Program-made: the position numbers and the translations under genes
Notes under the pieces: model-generated
What the model was told of the DNA's origin: nothing
What the model saw: only the letters and a program-made list of their open reading frames with translations
Database searches by the model: none
Shown here: positions 22,453 to 34,599 of the stretch, one piece after another
How the letters are laid out: each line of letters begins with the position of its first letter
How positions within the stretch are numbered: the first letter of the stretch is position 1
Assembly: GCA_037178975.1 (NCBI GenBank)
Contig: JASJZH010000004.1
Coordinates: 1 to 64,000 of the forward strand
Length of the DNA: 64,000 nucleotides
From: Oscheius tipulae
Taxonomy: Eukaryota; Nematoda; Chromadorea; Rhabditida; Rhabditidae
Reading direction: 5' to 3'

Positions 22453-25400
22453 ATGGGTGATGATCTAGAGCGGGTCAGGGTAGAGGTCGTCAGATTGACC
22501 AAAGCTCTAGAGGAGGCCAATGCCGAAAAATTCCAGGTATGAGGCAGAGAGTCAGAGAGATGATGTTACTGGCAGAAGGAGACAGAAAGTTTAGTTGTGA
22601 GTTATTTTAGGCGGCTGAATACGGAATGCTTCTTTATGAGCAGAAGACTGAGCTTGAGGTGAAAGTAGCCCATCTACAGGATCAGTATGACCAGGCCAAA
22701 GTGGATATCGAGAAGGCCAATCAAACGCTGGAAGAATTCCGTCATCAGCACAAAGCTGCCACCGCTACAGAACTGGAACATGAGAGATCACTGCTAGAGG
22801 TAGCTGTTTTCTATGGTTATTTTATTCGTTACAATGCAACTGAAAAACAGCGAGAAGTGGCTGCTTCTACGATTGTTCCCGAGAGACAGAAAAAGAGAGA
22901 GAGAAAGAAAGGCAGGGAGACAGCGAAAAAACCTGATCAATAATAGTGACTACACTACCTTTCGATAATGGATGGTTCAGCCAAAATTTTAAACAGTTTC
23001 ACAAATCTTTGCCTCAGGAATCTTCGGCCAAGGAGCAGGAGCTCTTGAAGAGGATCAGCACTTTAGAAGGAGAACTCCGCTCGTCCGAGGCCGAGTTGAA
23101 AAGATCAAAAGATGAGCTGGAGCGTCTTCAGGCCGAACATTCGACAGCTGCAGAATCTGGTCAGCAGTTGGACGAAGAGAGACGAAGACTCCGAATTGAG
23201 TTGAAGGTACAGTTTTGAAGGAGACAACAGACAACATATTTCCTAGGAAGTGAAAGAGAGGGAACAACGGATGCTCGCAGAGTACACTGAGCTCGAGGAG
23301 GAGAACATCACTCTGCAGAAAACGGTCGCAAACCTTCGCGGAGCCCAGGTCGAATACGAGGCTCTCAAAATGGATAACAACCGCTATATCGACGAGATCG
23401 ATCTGCTAAACATGGCCGTTCAGGAAATGCAATCGCTCAAGAACATCGCCGACCGACAGGTATCTAGTTCGTAGTTTTGCATCTTCTTTCTGACATCCTT
23501 TATCACAAAATGACATGTTTCAGGTGGAAGAAGCTCTGCAGACAGCTCAGCAGGAACGGGAGCTTCGTCTGGCTCTGAAAAGAGAGCTGGAAGCTGCCAG
23601 AAACGCCGAACATATGCATAGCTTGACGGATATGTTGGCCGGATTGGAGCGACTGGGAGGGGTGGGTTGAAAGAACAATTTGATCGAGAAATTTGGTTAA
23701 TAAGAAAGTTCAGTCAATTGTATAAGAAAATTTGGTTCGACTTCACTTTGCTAGGACGAATTATTATTCAAGCTTGTCATCGTGCTATTCTAAAGAGCAA
23801 AATCGTATTCGACATAATCAGACCAGTTTGTACTAGTAAGATCACACTTCACCTTGCAAGGACGAGGCACATTTCGGACAAGAATACATTACACACTAGA
23901 GAGTTTGGTGTTATTCACGAAGAGCAAAAAGGTTTCGTCCTAGCATATCGACCTGGTCCTAGCGAACTTGGATTCGCCCTAGCAAGGCGAAGTACAACCG
24001 AAAATTTTTGAGAGAAAGACCGCCATTTTTTGGTTTTCGAGGCTCAGCAGTGTTCTGCTAAGTTTCGGCGTCCAAATATGAGCATGTTTCAGGACGGTGA
24101 AGAAGTACAACCAAAGCCGGCTGCCAACGATCTCTTTAGTGAGCTCAGCAACACCAACAGTGATGCTAAGGTAACGTTTTTTCGACGTGGTTTCATTTAA
24201 ATTTGATGTAGTTCTGTCGGACCCACCTTGTTCAACTGTTCAACTTCTTTTAGGTTCGAGATCTCGAATCCGCCAATGAGAACCTGTCAGAACAGTTGAG
24301 AGAAAGAGAGAAGACAGCTATCGACTTGGTTACGACATTGATGAGCAAACTGCATATAAATCACAATGGAGGTACGGTCAAGTTGTGTCTTCGTCAAGAG
24401 CGACACAATTTCCAGAACTCGACTTTATGCACGCCCGACAACAGAAAGATGTCGTCTTGGAGAAAATTGATCATCTCCTAAAGGTGAGTCAAAAAATCGC
24501 TGCCTATACCCTTTGACTTAAAATGTTACAAATTTCTTGGTAACAAAACTTTTAGAATGGAGCCAGTGATCCTCAGGCGGACAAAAAAGCTCATGCTCTC
24601 AGAAACGATGTTAGGACCCTTCTTCTTTTGGCAGGAGAGAAGACAGCTCAAATGGCTGCTGCTCAGGTAGACATTGAAATGCCATTCCAACACATTTGTT
24701 TAGGACACAATGATTCAAGTTTCTGATCAACTCTATCAGTTTTACCATCAGACAGCTCAAAGTCAGGGATTGAGCACGGATAAGAACATTATCGATGTGA
24801 GTATAAAAGACAGAGAGACAGAGAAAGGCAGATTTTTTTCAGATCGTGAAGCGTCTCCGACAACTAGCCAAAGAGAATGCAGAGGACATTCCAAAAGTTT
24901 CCCTTGCCGATGAAGGCGTAGAAAGTGGCACTGAAACTGATACGTCAGGAGGAAAGGGAATTCCTCTAACCGCTGACAGGGTTGTAAGTTTTCTGACAGT
25001 TTTTGAGGCTTGGCCGTAAAATTGAAATCCAGAGCCTTTTAGGTTCTCGCACCCTCTTTCATCAAGGACGTGGATACGAAGCTGACGAGCGGCAAGGTGA
25101 GCGAAATCGCCTCGGAGTCTGATCTCAGACAGAGAATCCTCTCAGGTTTTTATTCCGACTTTGTTTGCAACGTAATGTTCTAGACGGCAGCCCAATGAAT
25201 CAGACAATGGACAGTTTAAAAAAGCTGCTCTCCTCGGTGAAAAGGGTTACGGAACAGGCTCTGAATCAAGCAGTTGCCAATACCGGAGCAGAGAATGACG
25301 ATATTGCCATGCAAAACGTCAAGCTCCGAAGTCTTCTCAGCACAAAAAGGTTAGTTGAAGATTGACCGAGAAGAACATCCTCAGATATAGAACCAAACTA

Positions 25401-26155
25401 AAATACATAACACTTCAGGGATCAAATCTCCACTCTTCGGACAGTACTGAAGTCGAACAAGATGACAGCGGAAGCTGCATTGGCCTCTTTGAGGGACAAA
25501 TATGAGGCTGAAAAGAGAGCGAATCAGGTAAGATCAGCTTGAGAGTTGATACTAAAATTGGTTAGGAACTGTCCGAGCGACAAAGACGTGAGCTGAAACA
25601 GCTCAAGGAAGATGCAGCCACCTTTGCCAGCCACCGGGCCATGTTCACAGCTCGTTGTGAAGAACTGCAAGCGCAGGTGGAGGAGATGCAGAACGAGCTG
25701 AGAAAGGCTGAAGAGGAAAAGAAAACGCTGAACCAACTCCTGAGAATGGCTATTCAGCAGAAACTTCAAGCCAACCAGGTAAGCGACAACTGTTTTGACC
25801 CGTTTTACTCTTCTTCATAAACAATTCGCACACACTCAGCGACGTTCTACAATACCTGATACCAAAAGTTTTCAGCGGCTGGAAGAGGTCGAGGTTGATC
25901 GGGATACTCGACAAGCCTATAAGAGGAACAGTAACAAGCAGCCTGCAGGCAGGGGAGAGGTGGGTGTTGACAGTATTCTGAAGGAAATGAACATATTCAC
26001 AGCTTGGCAGAGAGAAAGAGAGACAGAAAAATTGAGAGGCAGAGACCAGACAGATGCCCATTTTTCAGACCTACCAACCGCCACGAGCTGTCCGCTATCC
26101 CCAGACTGCGGCTCCGGGGGGCTCGAGGGGAGGGGTGAAGAGGGAGAACAACTAG
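22453..26155 (+). CDS. BICD: Bicaudal-D (dynein/dynactin cargo adaptor)
   Basis: A coiled-coil adaptor that links cytoplasmic dynein-dynactin to cargo. ATG at 22453 lies right after TTTCAG. About 17 exons are separated mostly by 40-140 bp introns. The N-terminal coiled coil ([43 protein letters not shown]) matches the BICD dynein-binding segment, including the AAEYG box. The middle is acidic and low in coil, and contains [11 protein letters not shown]. The C-terminal cargo-binding coil ([56 protein letters not shown]) is the most conserved part of the family and is intact. The tail [12 protein letters not shown] ends at 26153-26155. One intron (24371-24415) and the one at 25146-25182 are the shortest. 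The 430-bp intron at 23661-24092 has no recognisable insert. Confidence 0.93.
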
Positions 26156-26175
26156 GCTGGTTGGATCTTCACGAG

Positions 26176-26400
26176 ATGGCCAAATTGCTCAATTCTTCCA
26201 TGTACTCTCTCGGTCCCATCTCGACTCTTCTCCCCGATGACCCCACCTCACCTTCAGACGAAGAAGTGGATCGACTGGTCTCCGAAATGCGGGCCCAGCT
26301 CCTTCGACCTCGTCTCTTCGCAGGTATCGAACTCGTAATGCTCTTCCTGTCCATTCCCGTCGTTCTTATCTATCTGGTCAGCTTTTTATATAGTCTGTGA
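26176..26400 (+). CDS. Short ORF with a C-terminal transmembrane segment, 21 bp after the BicD stop
   Basis: ATG at 26176 opens a 74-codon frame: a polar part (SSMYSLGPISTLLPDD, then SDEEVDRLVSEMRAQLL) followed by a strongly hydrophobic final segment, IELVMLFLSIPVVLIYLVSF, and stop. This is the layout of a tail-anchored membrane protein. The same frame stays open upstream through the last BicD exon, in a different frame from BicD. It could be an alternative BicD C-terminus made by a frame-changing splice, a downstream cistron, or chance. No family was recognised. Confidence 0.4.
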   Translation: MAKLLNSSMYSLGPISTLLPDDPTSPSDEEVDRLVSEMRAQLLRPRLFAGIELVMLFLSIPVVLIYLVSFLYSL

Positions 26401-26739
26401 TGTTAACTGAGCCTTATTCTTCACAAATTAAAGGACCAAATGCTATGAAAATGCGTGTAAAATGGCAGAATATCGTATACCAAGTTCCCCCGATTGTTTG
26501 TTTTTTTCAATTTACAGTGCCTTTAATTATTTTATTTATAGTTTTTGTAGACAAGATAATGAATATAGAGTTTTTGTCTGCTACCAAGTTCCGTCAAGCC
26601 TTCGCTGCCCTGCTGAACATTTCTCTAATCTCCTCCGCAACCTCATTTACATGAAACTTTCCCATGTCAGATCAGTTTCGATCATTTGAGACAGATTGTT
26701 CCCATGCCTCTCGTTAAATTAACAGCTTGTCTACTGTGG

Positions 26740-27050
26740 AAGGCTAGTCTTCCCCTCGATAATTCGGGTTTTGGCTTTCCTCTTTTTCATCATCGTGGCC
26801 ATTCAAGATGGAGAGTCTTGCGCTAAAAAAACCAGCAATGACGAGTCTGGCCAAGGGATTGCCCGTCTCATTTATTGTCCCAAAATTCCTCTTCATTCCG
26901 AATGAGGCTCTTCCAACCGAGTTGGAGCTGTAGATTTTTTGGAAGCAGGTGAAAGAGAAAGCTTTCATAGGGCGATTGCTACCCGTGCAAGAACTCAGAG
27001 AACTACTATAACACTTGCTCTTACAATCTTACCTGCAAAAGAGGAGCTGT
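26740..27050 (+). other. Possible secretory-protein 5-prime exon remnants
   Basis: A plus frame reads VLAFLFFIIVAIQDGESC (signal-peptide-like). Another, near 26990-27045, reads CYPCKNSENYYNTCSYN (Cys-rich). They lie just left of the mariner/Helitron nest, and the peptidase fragment at 34.6 kb lies just right, so they may be the two ends of one gene split by the insertions. The middle with the catalytic Cys is not seen. Weak. Confidence 0.25.
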
Positions 27051-27057
27051 CCTGTTA

Positions 27058-27665
27058 TTGGGTTGGTAAATAAGTCTTTCCGCTTTTTGTAAACATATCC
27101 TTTGCCTTGTTTACGAAAACGACCGAGCTATTGGTCATAGCAGCTCGTGTTGCTCACTCAGTCCTCTACCACCACCATACAAGACACCACTTCCCTTCTT
27201 CTTATTCTCTGTTCGTTTTGAACCGGACTATTGATGACCTACCACCCTACCATCTTCGAACTGTCATGTTAAATGAGTTCCTCAAAAGCACGAATGGAGC
27301 CCAAACGGCGGCTAATATCAACGATGTTCATGGCCAAGAGACGACGTCTACGAGGGTATGCCAGTTGTAGTCTATTGCTTTCGGACTGGGGAAAAAGCGT
27401 TGAAGATGATCCAAGGTCAGGTCGACCAACAAGTTTCGATGAATCGCTGCTGCAGCTCGTGAACGAGAACAATCAGCAGACTATCGATGAACTAGCAGAG
27501 GCGCTGTCTGTCAGATGAGAGAATATCCTTTTTGTCACGCCTGGTGACGGGAGATAAGAAGTGGGTAACGTACGTAAATTTTCAAAGCAAGCGTCAATGG
27601 GCAGATACCAAGTCCTGATGTGACAGCCGACCCCATCAAAAGTAGACTTTGTGTTTACTGGGATA
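27058..27665 (+). mobile_element. mariner copy 2, left half (split by Helitron)
   Basis: Starts TTGGGTTGGTAAATAAG after TA (27056-27057). It encodes the N-terminal DNA-binding part (NEFLKSTNGAQTAANIND; RSGRPTSFDE) and runs to GGGATA at 27665, where the Helitron begins. It keeps the first catalytic-site block GDKKW and the GRPT linker that copy 1 has lost, but has frameshifts and stops. Confidence 0.9.
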
Positions 27666-27700
27666 CCAGCCGGCTTCGCCGTCTGGCGACGGCACTACTT
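27666..27700 (-). other. Helitron 3-prime terminal hairpin and CTGG end
   Basis: On the minus strand GCCGTC/GACGGC form a 6-bp stem with a CGCCA-type loop, ten bases before the terminal CTGG; the next base is host T. Confidence 0.9.
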
Positions 27701-27960
27701 CTTGTATAACTTGTTGTTTTTTACTTCGTTACGTTCGGCGTTTTCTATCCTGGCTTTTTGAACAGCCTGCAGTGATCATTTGAAGAAAGGAGACAGCTAC
27801 AGATCCTTGTGGCCTGGAAAGTAGACTCGTCTAGAGATTGGGCCAGGAAGAGGGAAACATCAGGAGAATGTGAAGGAGTGGACTCGTCGGGAGTACGGAG
27901 TAGGAAGAATATGAAGAGAAGTGGAACAGGTTGAAGGAAAAGTGCAGCCATGGTGATCAT

Positions 27961-30900
27961 CTAGAGGACGCGTCGATCTACTACGTTAGTAGTACGCGTT
28001 CTTCCTTCGGGAATCAGAATCTTCAACCCATCAGCAGACTTGGCACGGGAGAAGGCGACATACAACTGTCCATGGGAAAAGCACTCGATAGGCAGATGGA
28101 CGCCAACTCGTTCCAAGGACTGTCCCTGGCTCTTGTTGATAGTCATCGCGAATGCGAGTTTAAACGGGAACTGTCGCCTCTTGAGAATGAAGCTCATACC
28201 TAAGGAGTATTCTTGATATTTGAAACGCTGAATTGCTTACCTCGGCTCTTGTCAGAGTTCAAATCGATCCTTGGCACGATTACCATTTTTCCCTTTCGGG
28301 CTCCGTTGATGAAGCGGCAGAGGATGGCAGTCCTTCTTTCGAACTTAGCCGATTTGGAGTCGAGTGCCATTACACATCCCATCTCGGACGTTGAGATTCC
28401 GAATGAGCATGACGATGGCTCCAATCTTCAATTCCAGGTGGTGCGGGGGTCCAGACGGGTTTAGTGAATTCAGGAACTCGTCGGTGAACTGTAGCCGGTC
28501 TTGTGTCTCCTGTACGATTGAATCGACACTGAGAAAGACGCGTGATTGTCCTAACAAAGTTGTTTATATGAAAAGAGTTTGACTAACCGGCCATGGAATC
28601 CAATATTTTTTTGTTCATCCTGTCCACGTGAGCATTGGTCGGACAGAGAATAGCCCTGAAGTTGAGGTGGTCCGGATTGTCGAAATTCCCTTGGAACACT
28701 TCTTGAATCAAATCGCCGGAGCTTCGCAGATGGACAGGAACTTCCATTTTTCCCTCTTCGTCCTTTGGTACTCTGTCCTCCCCAACCATGAGAAGAAACT
28801 CCTTGAACTCGGCAGACTCTCCTTGGGCTCGCATGTTGTCGGAGAGGTGGTAACGGCGGAAATGTGAACGATTCGTTTCTTGGAAGTAGGGAGACAGTTT
28901 CAAAGAACAGGCATAGGCGTCGGCAGTGTGATTCTTGCTGGGTATAGGCAAAACTTGACGAAAATCTCCTCCAAGAAGGATCGTCTTTCCTCCGAAGGGG
29001 ACATTCATGACATTGGAGCAATCACGTAAGACCTGGTCGATGGTGTTGATAACCTAAAAATAGAAAAGTTCTCGAAGCAAATTGTTAACTTTACTGAGAG
29101 TGACAACATGCTGCACTCGTCGAGAATAAATACATCCACATCCCTCATAGCTCGTCCATCTTCCGTGTTCGGTTTCATACTGCTGCTTTCGCAGTTTTGG
29201 GACACATTGAGTTTGAAGAGAGAGCAAGCGGTTCGGCCATCGGGAAGGTGGTTGGCCGCAATTCCGCTCCAGGAGCTGTAGATGACCTTTGTTCCTCGGT
29301 AAGAAAGCAGATGGTACAGGGTCTCGTAACAAAAGGTCTTGCCAGTGCCTCCTGGCCCGTCTAAAAAGACCAACTGCTCGCGTCCCAAAAGAATCGAGTC
29401 CACGGCTTCCTTCTGTCTCGAATTCAGCAAGTCGTACATCTGATTACCGACTGCTTCGTGATCGACATTGGCATCGTTCATCGGAGCCGGACGCGGGAAG
29501 GGAGCAGTCAGAAGCTGGCCAAACAGCGGGAACATCTCGAGAATGTGATAATAGGCCAGAGCTTCAGCATCTTGAACTGTCCTTCCACGAAGAACATAGT
29601 CCTCGGACATCGGTTGCTTCCATCTGTTCCAGAGATCCTCCACTTTGGCCGGCTCATCGAAGGCTAGGAGACTGGCAAAGACACCTCTCAAGGCATGAGG
29701 CATCCGGAACAGGTTAGCATCCTCCATGGCCTGGTTAAAATGATTGTCGTGCTGGATCAGTCCCATTTCCTTGGCAGCGTCTTCGGCAGTGTTGAACTGT
29801 CGGCCATCAACTCGGAACAGAGCTTGGAACGAAGTGGCTCCCTTCGTGTTGTGCAAGAGCAGTCTTATGCAGTAGCGCTCCCTCTGCTTGACCGTAGCCG
29901 TGTGCACTCTTCCGATGTTGTTGTTGTAGCGCTCCTTTTTCTTCCAGACACCGTCAGCCCTCTTGAACGTGAAGATTTCCGGGAATTGGTGGTAATAGCT
30001 GGTCAAGGGGTCGTGTCCGAACTGGGCAACACGTTGAGCAGGAGTTAGGCGACTTGCTTCCTCGTTCAACTTAAAGAAGGCAAGAAGCGTCGTCTGGCGA
30101 TTGCTGTCGGCTGCCTGCTGCTCCTGGCCAGGTTGGAATGTGACCGTATGCAGGTTCTCCTCGTGAACTGCCAGATCGATGACGGTGTTGGATTTGCCGT
30201 GCGTCTCGAAGGCAAATAGACGATGGACAGCTTCTGGGGCACAGACATAGCGAGCATCCAGGAACTCCGATACCTCGTCAATGAGACCATTGTTGGCGTC
30301 GCGGCGCTCCTGTCGCAGTCGGAGAGCGGCCTTGTCCGATCCTTTATACACGTACTTGTATAAGTACTTGACCGCGTGGAGGACCGTGCAGATTTCCAGA
30401 TTGCAGTGGCAGTCATACTTCTGGAGGATGTAGGCGTTGTAAGGGACAACCGATCTTCAGAATTTTAATTAGAAAGATGGGTCGAAAAATGTACCTGTTG
30501 TCGTAGTAGCGTGCATTGGCTTCTTCTCCGGCTCGGATCTGAGTTCCGCTGTTTCTCCTCTTGTATTCCGGATATCCTTGAACATCCATGTCCGTCTGGG
30601 CTCGAAACGCCTTGGGGAACCGCTTACTGCAGACATCATCCTTCCAACAGGGAGATCCTGGACCACAATCCCTGTGGATCATGTGAGAGAAGACGCGGTT
30701 GAAGAGGGGACCGGCATCAGGAATCTCGGCAGAAATGAAGCGATCCACGTCATCGGCTGTCCTTGGTTTGTCGTCCGAGTGGAGAGTGATGAGCCAGTGC
30801 GCGTGTGGCAGGCCTCGCTTCTGCCATTCGACAGTGTAGATGTAGGCAGTGACCCGGCCGAAGATGTTCCTCTCGACGATGTCCTTCTTCAGCTCGGCCA

Positions 30901-33436
30901 GCTTCATTCGGAAGACCCTGGCCACCAAATCCGGTCGATCCGATGCTGACTGCCCAGGAAGCAGATTCTGCTGGATTTCCGGCCATCTTGGATTTGACGT
31001 CATGGTCAGAAAGAGGTCTGGCTTGCCGTAGTGACTCGTGATGCTCATCGCGTCTAGGTAGGCAGCTGTCATGAAGCGTGGAGAGGAGGTGAAGGTAGCT
31101 GGGAGAAGAACACGCTGTCCCGCAACACCATTTGATCCATCAGCAACAAAGTCCCTAAGATCCTTGTAGTACTCTGAGCGAAGAGTGCTCTGGCTTCTTC
31201 TGACCCAGTCCAGTCTACATTGTTCGACGTTTGCCCAGCTTCCCACACAGAACTGCTGGAACAGCCTTCGAGCACGATGAATGGGGCTGAACTCGTTGCG
31301 ATAGCAAAGGTAATAGGAGTAATACATTTTTTGCGTGAGCTGCTTCTGGACACGTTGTCGGCCTTGAACGACTTCTCTCTTCCTTTCCGGGTGCCAACCG
31401 TAGTCGCCGCCAATGAAGAGCAGGGGATAGACGCAAGGGTCCAGAGCCTTGTTGATAATCGGAATTCGCTGGAGTCCTCCTCCTCTGGCTCGGATGGTGT
31501 AGTCTCTGGGCGACGGCAGCTCTCCATTCGGCCCGACATACACGACGGCTACCTCAGCAACACGGGGACGATTGTAGCGTCTTGAATCCGACACTTGGGT
31601 CTCGTACGTTAGTCGGACTTGGTGCATGGGCCTGTGGTCAGCTCGGGCGGCTTGTTCCTCCTCGATGTAAGCCTCTTGCAGCATCTTAAACCCACGGGCG
31701 TACTCGTGTTCCCTCCTCATAAAGACAGAAAGTTCCCGAAGAAGAGCTGCGTTGATAGACTGGTTGGCGGAATGATCAATTCGGGCTTGGGCAGCTACAG
31801 ACTCGTCGACAAAGAACAGTTGGCCGTAGGTGGGAGCAGAACCGTCAGCAGCAATAGCAGGAGAAGTTTGGTAACAGATTTCGCCATGAGCCTTGAACAC
31901 GAATGGACCTCGTCCGCCAAGAGGTTGAAGAGTGACGTTCATCGAGGCCACAGCGAGAGACGAATTCAGTTGTCGGATGTTCTCGTAGAAGTTCCGGGTG
32001 GCGATGTGCTGATTTTCGAAGAGTTGCCAGAGATATGGCGGGTAGTTCTCAAACTTGGCCAGTGTGATCGATCCATTATGACAGCAGACGCTGAATGTGC
32101 CATCAGCTTTGCGCAGGAATTCGGTCGGGAAGAAGACTGCGCCTCAGTGAGAACAGCAGATGTCCAGAGGTCCAATGAAATAGGGAAGCGGTGGCGGAGG
32201 CAGAGGATGAGGAGCATTGGGGTCAGACAGAGCAGCGTAGTTGTTGGCGTTTCGGTTCTGGCGGTCCACTCGTCTGTCCTGGTTCGTTTGAGCCTGCTGT
32301 TGTGGTGGCTGTTGAGCACGGGCGGCAGCGTGGGCCAAATGATCCCGCAGACGGCGTTGAGCTCGGGTCTCGGCGTCTTCATCATCTCGGGAAACGGCTT
32401 GATCAAAGGACTTCTTAAGCAGCCTGACAGCTCGATCCTCTTCCAACTCATTGGACAGGAACTGCCCGTGAGCGAAGAGCTTGCTCTTGAGCCTTTTACT
32501 TCTTTCTAAACATTGATTGTAAAAGTGCTCAGGACAAAAAATTTACCTTTGTTTTTGTTCTTTTCTTTGTCAATCTTCATGGCCTGATAATGAGCATCAA
32601 AGGCTCTCCGCGTTTCGCGTTCCTCTTTAGTCTGATTCTCCCGAACTCCCCTCTGATGAATCCTCTTCTTCTCTAAACGATCGGTCGTCTCCTCGACAGA
32701 TTCGTTGGCTCTGGACTCGGCTTGATAGAGTAGCTGCATGTCGAGTCGGGTACGTCGCTCTACAGCAGTCTCATTGGCTCTAAACTCTGTCTGGTAGAGG
32801 GTGTGCTGGTCTAAACGAAGACGTTTCTGTTCTTCGGTCTCATGGGATCGCATCTCCATCTTGCGCATTGAATCAAAGTACTGGCGCAGACGGGTTTCTT
32901 CTTCGGTCTCATGACTCAGTTTCGTAGCCTGCCTGATGGCTTGACAGTCTAGGCGAGCCCGTCTTTCGAATACTGTCTCGTTTGAGAGAACAGTCTTGCG
33001 ATGGGAGTGGGCCTGAAACAAAATCATTTTTGAATTAAGGACATACCTGCTTAAGGCGCTTGGTCTTTGTCTCCTCGCTCTCTGAAGCTCTCTCTCGTCG
33101 TTTCCTCTCCATTTCGGCTACCTTCTTCTCGTCGCTCATTCGAACTCTTCTGAGTCGGTCAGCTGCGTTCCTTTTTGCCTTGCGCTCGGCATCGGGCATC
33201 TTACTGCGCTTCGACTTCTTCGTATTCGGCTCCTCGATATCGCTGAGACCACATTCGTTCATAGTAGCAGTCAACTGGCTAGAATTCAAAGCACCTCCGA
33301 GCGAACACAAAGATCCATTGAGGGATTGTCGGTGTTTCGTCGGATCGGTCAGGATATGGCCATCGGGACAATACGGCTCGGCGGCAGGGACGATGGGACA
33401 GGTGAAGAAGAGCACGATCCTTCGGAGGATCAACAT
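27961..33436 (-). CDS. Helitron RepHel protein (HUH replicase plus Pif1-like helicase), intron-containing, with one in-frame stop
   Basis: Drives rolling-circle transposition. From the N-terminus: a basic region with repeated SHETEE/ANETAVERRTRL units (33436-32500, two short introns), an A/Q-rich linker, a Cys/His cluster ending CCSH just before an in-frame TGA at 32144-32146, then GAVFF...CCHNGSI. The Helitron-like N domain leads to the HUH nickase motif GLPHAHWLI (near 30800) and the two-Tyr motif KYLYKYVYK (near 30355). The helicase has Walker A GPGGTGKT (near 29345), Walker B VFILDECSM, GGDFRQVLPI, and the C-terminal motifs FAMTINKSQGQSLERV and QLYVAFSRAK. Introns of 35-55 bp lie near 33030, 32520, 30465, 29075, 28565 and 28225. 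The TGA replaces a codon where a Cys would continue the cluster, so this copy may be inactive. Confidence 0.88.
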
Positions 33437-33996
33437 CGTGATATAGAATTTCCTCGCTTCCTTGCCTTTATATAGCTCCCGAAGATTATTAGAGCTTGCA
33501 TATTTAGAGAAAAAACTTTATATAGCTTTGTAAGAGAAAGAAAAAGTGACATTCGTTTTGTTGCTTTCCTTGTGAACACGGCTCTAGTGCATCAGCATCC
33601 TGATGACAAAACTTTTGGGAATACTTAAACAGCCGCCCAGAATGCACCTGTCTTCAAAGGGATGAGGTGTTGATAAACATGTGGCTCTCAGGAATTGAAG
33701 GATTTGTCATGTTTTGAGCTCAGATCTGTCTGCCTCCCCGTTTCTCACTACCTCTGTCTCTTTGTCTCCCTATACCCGTCTTTTTGTCCCTCTGTTTCTT
33801 CCCTCTTTCTTCTACAGTCTGTCGTTGGTAGTAGCAAAATTCGTCGTCCCATTTCTGAGTGACTCAATTAGTTGCAACAACAGCAAAAATTTTTACAGTT
33901 TTTTGTTTTGCTTTTGTTTCGTGGCCTCGGACAAACAAACAGACAATCAAACACACAGAGTCAACCACAGACACCATAGCGCTTTCATAGTTTAGA

Positions 33997-34491
33997 TCGA
34001 AAGAGTGGTGCACTGGAAATTGCTGGATGTTGGAACTTCCCTTACGGCCGCCATATACAATCAGAAACTTGAAAAGGTTGCCATTGCACTTCGTCAGAAA
34101 CGGCTGCTGAAGTCGAAGGCTATCCTGCTGATGGACAACTTGCAAACTTGCAGTTGCAAAACTCACTCGCTCCAAGATCCACGACCTAGGTTGGGAGATT
34201 CCCATCCTTATTATAGCCCGGACTTTGCCCCTTCCGACTATTATCTGTTCTGGATTCTCAACAACGAGATTGGAGGACAACAGTTCGATTCCGACGGCGC
34301 ACTTAAAACCTGGTTGACAAACTTCTTCGCGTCAAAACCCCAGGTGTTCTACTAACGTGGCATCCGTAAGCTACTCGTGAAATGGGCAGACGTGGTAGAT
34401 CATAATGGTGATTATAACGAATGAAAAAGTTGTTTGGAAGTCAATAAATTTTTGCATTTGAAAAAGCGAAAAGACTTAGTTACCAATCCAA
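33997..34491 (+). mobile_element. mariner copy 2, right half
   Basis: Continues the interrupted transposase (VHWKLLDVGTSLTAAIYN; ILLMDNLQTCS; YSPDFAPSDYYLFW; QQFDSDGALKTWL) to the right inverted repeat, which complements to TTGGATTGGTAACTAAG and abuts TA at 34492-34493. The catalytic DN block is disrupted by a small duplication (CTTGCAAACTTGCAG). It retains the C-terminal block deleted in copy 1. Confidence 0.9.
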
Positions 34492-34529
34492 TAAGACGTT
34501 TGTTTACAGGTAAAGACTAGGGTCTGACA

Positions 34530-34595
34530 GAGTATGTAGAGGAGAGACAGAGGGACAGAGAAAAGAACGAGAGACAGAGAGACAGATACATGACT
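34530..34595. repeat. AGAGACAG tract upstream of the peptidase fragment
   Basis: GAGAGACAGAGGGACAGAG-type repeat immediately before a TTTCAG acceptor. Confidence 0.7.
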
Positions 34596-34599
34596 GTTG

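Larger units (their letters stand above)
27666..33996 (-). mobile_element. Autonomous-type Helitron, 6331 bp, both ends defined, nested in mariner copy 2
   Basis: Read on the minus strand the element begins TCTAAACTATG (33996) and ends with the hairpin GCCGTCGCCAGACGGC followed by GAAGCCGGCTGG (27666), giving the canonical 5-prime TC, 3-prime stem-loop and CTRR terminus (here CTGG). It sits between A and T of the host. Removing it rejoins ...GGGATA and TCGAAAGAG..., matching GGGATATCGAAGAAG in mariner copy 1. There is no target duplication, as expected for Helitrons. One long gene, coding on the minus strand, occupies 27961-33436. The 5-prime 560 bp and the 3-prime 295 bp hold no further gene. 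Confidence 0.95.

Noticed and set aside
31619..32509. Long plus-strand frame opposite the Helitron RepHel gene
   Set aside because: It is the antisense shadow of the strongly supported minus-strand coding sequence, with no domain of its own.
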